Source of the DNA: Arthrobacter sp. PM3
GTDB taxonomy: Bacteria; Actinomycetota; Actinomycetes; Actinomycetales; Micrococcaceae
Assembly: GCF_003352915.1 (NCBI RefSeq)
Contig: NZ_CP022314.1
Span: 708,637-772,636 of the forward strand
DNA length: 64,000 bases
Reading direction: 5' to 3'
Notes under the pieces: model-generated
Told to the model about the DNA's origin: nothing
The model's database searches: none
Seen by the model: only the letters and a program-made list of their open reading frames with translations
Shown here: piece after piece, positions 61,876 to 64,000 of the stretch
How the letters are laid out: each line of letters starts with the position of its first letter
Numbering within the stretch: position 1 is the stretch's first letter
Position numbers and translations under genes: made by a program

Positions 61876-61974
61876 TCACATGAAAAAACCCACTACCTGC
61901 CAGAAGATTTCCGAAGAAATCCGGCAGGAGCTCCGGCGGCTAAACCGGAACCGGTAGTGGGCATCACTGCACAT
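61876..61974 (-). CDS. 32-aa leader ORF spanning the terminator
   Basis: An ATG at 61974 lies about 6 nt after the predicted transcript start and opens a 32-codon frame that ends at TGA 61878-61876, directly after the T6 tract. The product starts MCSDAHYRFRF, is Arg/Ser-rich and ends VVGFFM. The whole terminator stem is inside the frame, so translation would keep it open. It may be chance; conservation in related genomes would decide. Confidence 0.4.
   Translation of the reverse strand: MCSDAHYRFRFSRRSSCRISSEIFWQVVGFFM
61883..61961 (-). terminator. Terminator-like attenuator in the helicase leader
   Basis: On the minus strand CCCACTACC (61961-61953) pairs with GGTAGTGGG (61897-61889), which is followed by TTTTTT (61888-61883). 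Inside, GGATTTC and GAAATC with a TTCG loop form a second hairpin closed by TGCC and GGCA. The T-tract makes it a credible intrinsic terminator about 95 nt into the transcript. Confidence 0.75.
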
Positions 61975-61985
61975 CAAGTTTCACC

Positions 61986-61991
61986 AGTCTA
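61986..61991 (-). promoter_or_regulatory. -10 box of the helicase leader
   Basis: TAGACT on the minus strand predicts transcription from about 61979. A good -35 was not seen. Confidence 0.55.
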
Positions 61992-62039
61992 CCATCCGGC
62001 CGGGCCGGGCCCCGTGTCGGCCGCCGTTGGGGCAGCTCC

Positions 62040-62345
62040 CTAGCCGGCCAAGGTAGGGGCCTGGAACAGCGGCATATGGGACGGCTGGGCAGGCGTTCGG
62101 ACCGGTGTCCGGGACGCCACCTTGGCCGTGGCCGGGTCCGCCGCCCGCAGGATGACGAGCGCCTCGGCGTCGATCAGCCGCCGCGTTCCCGTCCGGGAAT
62201 CCAGGATCCAGAACAGATCCATAGCCGTGACCGTCTGGGTAACCGTGCCCCGGTGAAAAAGCTTGCCGTTGTGCCAGGCTTCGATCTCGTCGCCCACGTT
62301 CAGCTCACTCGAGCGGCGGATGTGCCGTGCCTCTTCAACGTCCAT
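62040..62345 (-). CDS. Hypothetical protein, 101 aa
   Basis: This small protein has a compact first 70 residues with alternating strands (VGDEIEAWHNGKLFHRGTV; DLFWILDSRTGTRRLIDAE, each in part), suggesting a small beta-barrel such as an SH3-like or KOW-like fold, and a Pro/Thr-rich tail. GGGAAGG lies 8 nt before the ATG. It is upstream of the helicase leader on the same strand. I know of no function. Confidence 0.65.
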   Translation of the reverse strand: MDVEEARHIRRSSELNVGDEIEAWHNGKLFHRGTVTQTVTAMDLFWILDSRTGTRRLIDAEALVILRAADPATAKVASRTPVRTPAQPSHMPLFQAPTLAG

Positions 62346-62556
62346 GATCAATGCCTTCCCCAGCGGTCCAACGTCGTGTGCCCAGCATTCACGACGCACG
62401 TTTCGGGATGGTTTCCGGAGCGTGATTTCCGTGTGTCCGCCAGCGCTGGGCGGCCGTTGTGGACCGCCCACAGCGTTTGCCGCCGGCGTTGTTGACCGCA
62501 GTTGCGTCGCGGAGGAGCATGGTGGGCGGGCAGGGCGGCGAGAGGAGACGGACACG

Positions 62557-63567
62557 ATGCCGGGCATGGTCGCTGCTGGATTCTTTCGGGCCATCCAACT
62601 GGCTTTGTTCCCCCTCGCCGTCGCGGCGTACATCGCTACCGTCCCGCGGATGCTCGCCTACAGCCGGCGCACGGGAGTCTCGGCCACCTTGTTTGCCTCC
62701 CTCTACACCCGCTGCATGCAGCACCGGCTGCAGACACGGCCTGATGACCCTGCTGCCCGGCTCCTGGCGGTCATGCCGAATGTGTCCCGCGAAGGGCTCC
62801 GGCTGGAGACGGCACCCACCCTGGTGGGTCACCTGCTGACAGGCTACGTGCCCAGGATTTACCGCTACCCGTACCGGGGGCCGGCCCCGATGCGCCACCA
62901 GTCGACCGCACGCACCACGTACTACGACGCCGCCCTCCAGCGCCACCTGGCCGGCGTGGACCAACTCGTGATTCTCGGGGCGGGATTCGACACCCGGGTG
63001 TTCCGGCTGCCGCCGGGGAACCGCATGCGCTGCTTTGAAATCGACACGCCCCGGACCCAGGCCTACAAGATCGCGATGCTCAAGAAAGCGGGCCTGCCCA
63101 CGCATCTGGCCACCTATGTGAGCGCCGATTTCGAGACCGAGGACTGGATGGAAAAACTGGTGACGGCGGGCTTTGATCCCGGCAGGCCCGCGTTCTTCAT
63201 CTGGGAGGCGGTGACCATGTACCTGGACCGGGCCTCCGTGGAGGCGACACTGCGCAGGATCGCCGGCACCGCACCCGGCAGCGCCGTGGCCTTCGACTAC
63301 TTCTCCACAGAAATCCTCGCCTCGGGATCGCCCTACATGCGGTACGCCAGGGCCGCGACGAACTACGTCGGCGAGCCGCTGAGCTTCGGCATCGACAACA
63401 CTCCCCCGGCCAGGAAGAGCGCCTCCGACTTTGTCGGCTCCTTTGGGCTGATCCTTGAAGAACACAGGAATTTCGGCCGGGAGACCCGGTGGCGGTCCGC
63501 GCCGGCCGGGTTCGTCACCGCCGTCGTGCCCGCCGGCAGCGGACACAGCCGCCAGGAAGAGGGATAA
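62557..63567 (+). CDS. SAM-dependent methyltransferase, leucine carboxyl methyltransferase-like family
   Basis: This 336-aa protein belongs to the LCM/PPM (TIGR00027-like) methyltransferases common in actinobacteria. It has a hydrophobic N-terminal segment (about 8-28), the SAM motif VILGAGFDTRVFRL (about 138-151), the FEIDTPRTQAYK motif and FIWEAVTMYL. The ATG at 62557 follows GGAG at a 9-nt spacing; ATG 62566 is an alternative. The next gene starts two bases after its stop, so they form a pair. The target is unknown. Confidence 0.88.
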   Translation: MPGMVAAGFFRAIQLALFPLAVAAYIATVPRMLAYSRRTGVSATLFASLYTRCMQHRLQTRPDDPAARLLAVMPNVSREGLRLETAPTLVGHLLTGYVPRIYRYPYRGPAPMRHQSTARTTYYDAALQRHLAGVDQLVILGAGFDTRVFRLPPGNRMRCFEIDTPRTQAYKIAMLKKAGLPTHLATYVSADFETEDWMEKLVTAGFDPGRPAFFIWEAVTMYLDRASVEATLRRIAGTAPGSAVAFDYFSTEILASGSPYMRYARAATNYVGEPLSFGIDNTPPARKSASDFVGSFGLILEEHRNFGRETRWRSAPAGFVTAVVPAGSGHSRQEEG

Positions 63568-63569
63568 CC

Positions 63570-64000
63570 ATGACAGACCACAGCCCCGAGCATCACAGCG
63601 AGCCTGCGGAGCGGGTCAGCACCGCCCGGCTATGGGACGAAAAATACAGCAGCCGCCCCAGGATGTGGAGCGGGCAGCCGAATCCGCAGCTCATCGCGGA
63701 GGCCTCGCACCTGCCGCCCGGGGAGGCGCTGGACCTGGGCTGCGGCGAGGGTGCGGACGCCATCTGGCTTGCGGCCCGCGGCTGGTCCGTGATCGCCCTG
63801 GACGTCTCCGCCGTCGCGCTGGAACGCGCCGCCGCCCATGCCGAGGAACGCGGGCAGTCCGCCCGCATCGAGTGGGTGCAGCAGGATCTCGCCACGTGGG
63901 TCCCGGACCGGCTGTTCGACCTCGTCACCGCCCAGTTCCTGCACTCCACCCAGATGCCGTGGCAGCAGGCGCTGCAACTCGCGGCCGCCGCGGTCCGCAC
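63570..64000 (+). CDS. Class I SAM-dependent methyltransferase (partial)
   Basis: This frame is open from the ATG at 63570 to the window end (143 codons and part of another). It has LDLGCGEGADAIWLAARGW (about 54-72), then ALDVSAVALERAA and DLVTAQFLHS, which fits TehB-like or Methyltransf_25 proteins. The full family length is about 200 aa, so about a quarter is missing. GAAGAGGG lies before the start, and it begins 2 bp after the upstream methyltransferase stop. Confidence 0.88.
   Translation, partial: MTDHSPEHHSEPAERVSTARLWDEKYSSRPRMWSGQPNPQLIAEASHLPPGEALDLGCGEGADAIWLAARGWSVIALDVSAVALERAAAHAEERGQSARIEWVQQDLATWVPDRLFDLVTAQFLHSTQMPWQQALQLAAAAVR

Larger units (their letters stand above)
61707..62039 (-). 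other. Long leader of the helicase gene
   Basis: About 330 bp without a conventional gene. It holds the helicase promoter (TAGACT, 61986-61991, minus strand), a 32-codon ORF, a terminator-like structure with a T6 tract and about 170 nt of further leader before the helicase ATG. Confidence 0.7.

Noticed and set aside
59658..61883. Plus-strand open frame of about 740 codons opposite the helicase
   Set aside because: Antisense to intact DEAD-box motifs; Gly/Ala/Arg-rich composition without any domain.

Overview
The window reads as chromosome of a high-GC, aerobic soil actinobacterium of the family Micrococcaceae, most like Arthrobacter or Pseudarthrobacter. This rests on codon use, dense GC-rich operons, a DUF3073 protein, a clpB preceded by an HspR-type inverted repeat, and several genes with a -10 box directly in front of the start codon. 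No rRNA, tRNA, CRISPR array, prophage or insertion sequence was recognised. 

Layout. 0.2-2.6 kb: an orphan sugar-type ABC binding lipoprotein facing a LysR regulator. 2.7-5.5 kb: two tandem proteins that each look like a fused beta plus alpha subunit of a C-glycoside deglycosidase. 5.8-12.6 kb: a glyoxylate/allantoin operon (hyi-glxR-gcl-glxK-allB plus a winged-helix protein) that takes allantoin and glyoxylate carbon to phosphoglycerate. 12.6-14.8 kb: two near-duplicate bcp peroxiredoxins around a secreted beta-lactamase-fold hydrolase. 14.8-21.6 kb: housekeeping (methyltransferase, purF-purM, VOC protein, DUF3073, septum-formation protein). 21.7-24.4 kb: clpB. 24.4-25.1 kb: a long non-coding, repeat-rich gap. 

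25.1-30.4 kb: a LacI-MFS-SDR-BKACE-glycerate kinase operon whose order and chemistry fit oxidative 2-deoxyribonate catabolism; its last gene runs into a 134-bp tandem repeat. 30.9-34.6 kb: an AhpD-like protein and the molybdate importer modABC with an HTH-TOBE regulator. 34.7-39.9 kb: assorted enzymes (FAD oxidoreductase, DUF4031-HD fusion, SRPBCC, YccF, YceI, metallophosphoesterase). 40.0-49.7 kb: an exopolysaccharide-type locus: GH16, two GT2 enzymes, an HprK-like kinase, a GT2-flippase fusion, a polymerase-like membrane protein, very small ORFs and a secreted beta-sandwich protein. 49.8-57.1 kb: trpF, HutD, a polyamine-type ABC importer, and GntR plus a soluble Cache protein. 57.2-57.9 kb: a pair of SMR exporters behind a guanidine-III riboswitch. 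58.0-64.0 kb: aldo/keto reductase, MBL hydrolase, a DEAD-box helicase with an unusual terminator-containing leader, a small hypothetical protein and two methyltransferases, the last cut by the window edge. 

Most notable are the fused C-deglycosidase pair, the guanidine-III riboswitch, the helicase leader in which a 32-codon ORF spans a terminator, the GT2-flippase fusion with a 38-codon ORF in the polysaccharide locus, a dispersed ATG-cored repeat family, and short tandem repeats that begin at the stop codons of six different genes. Functions were assigned by reading motifs and context only; no database search was run.
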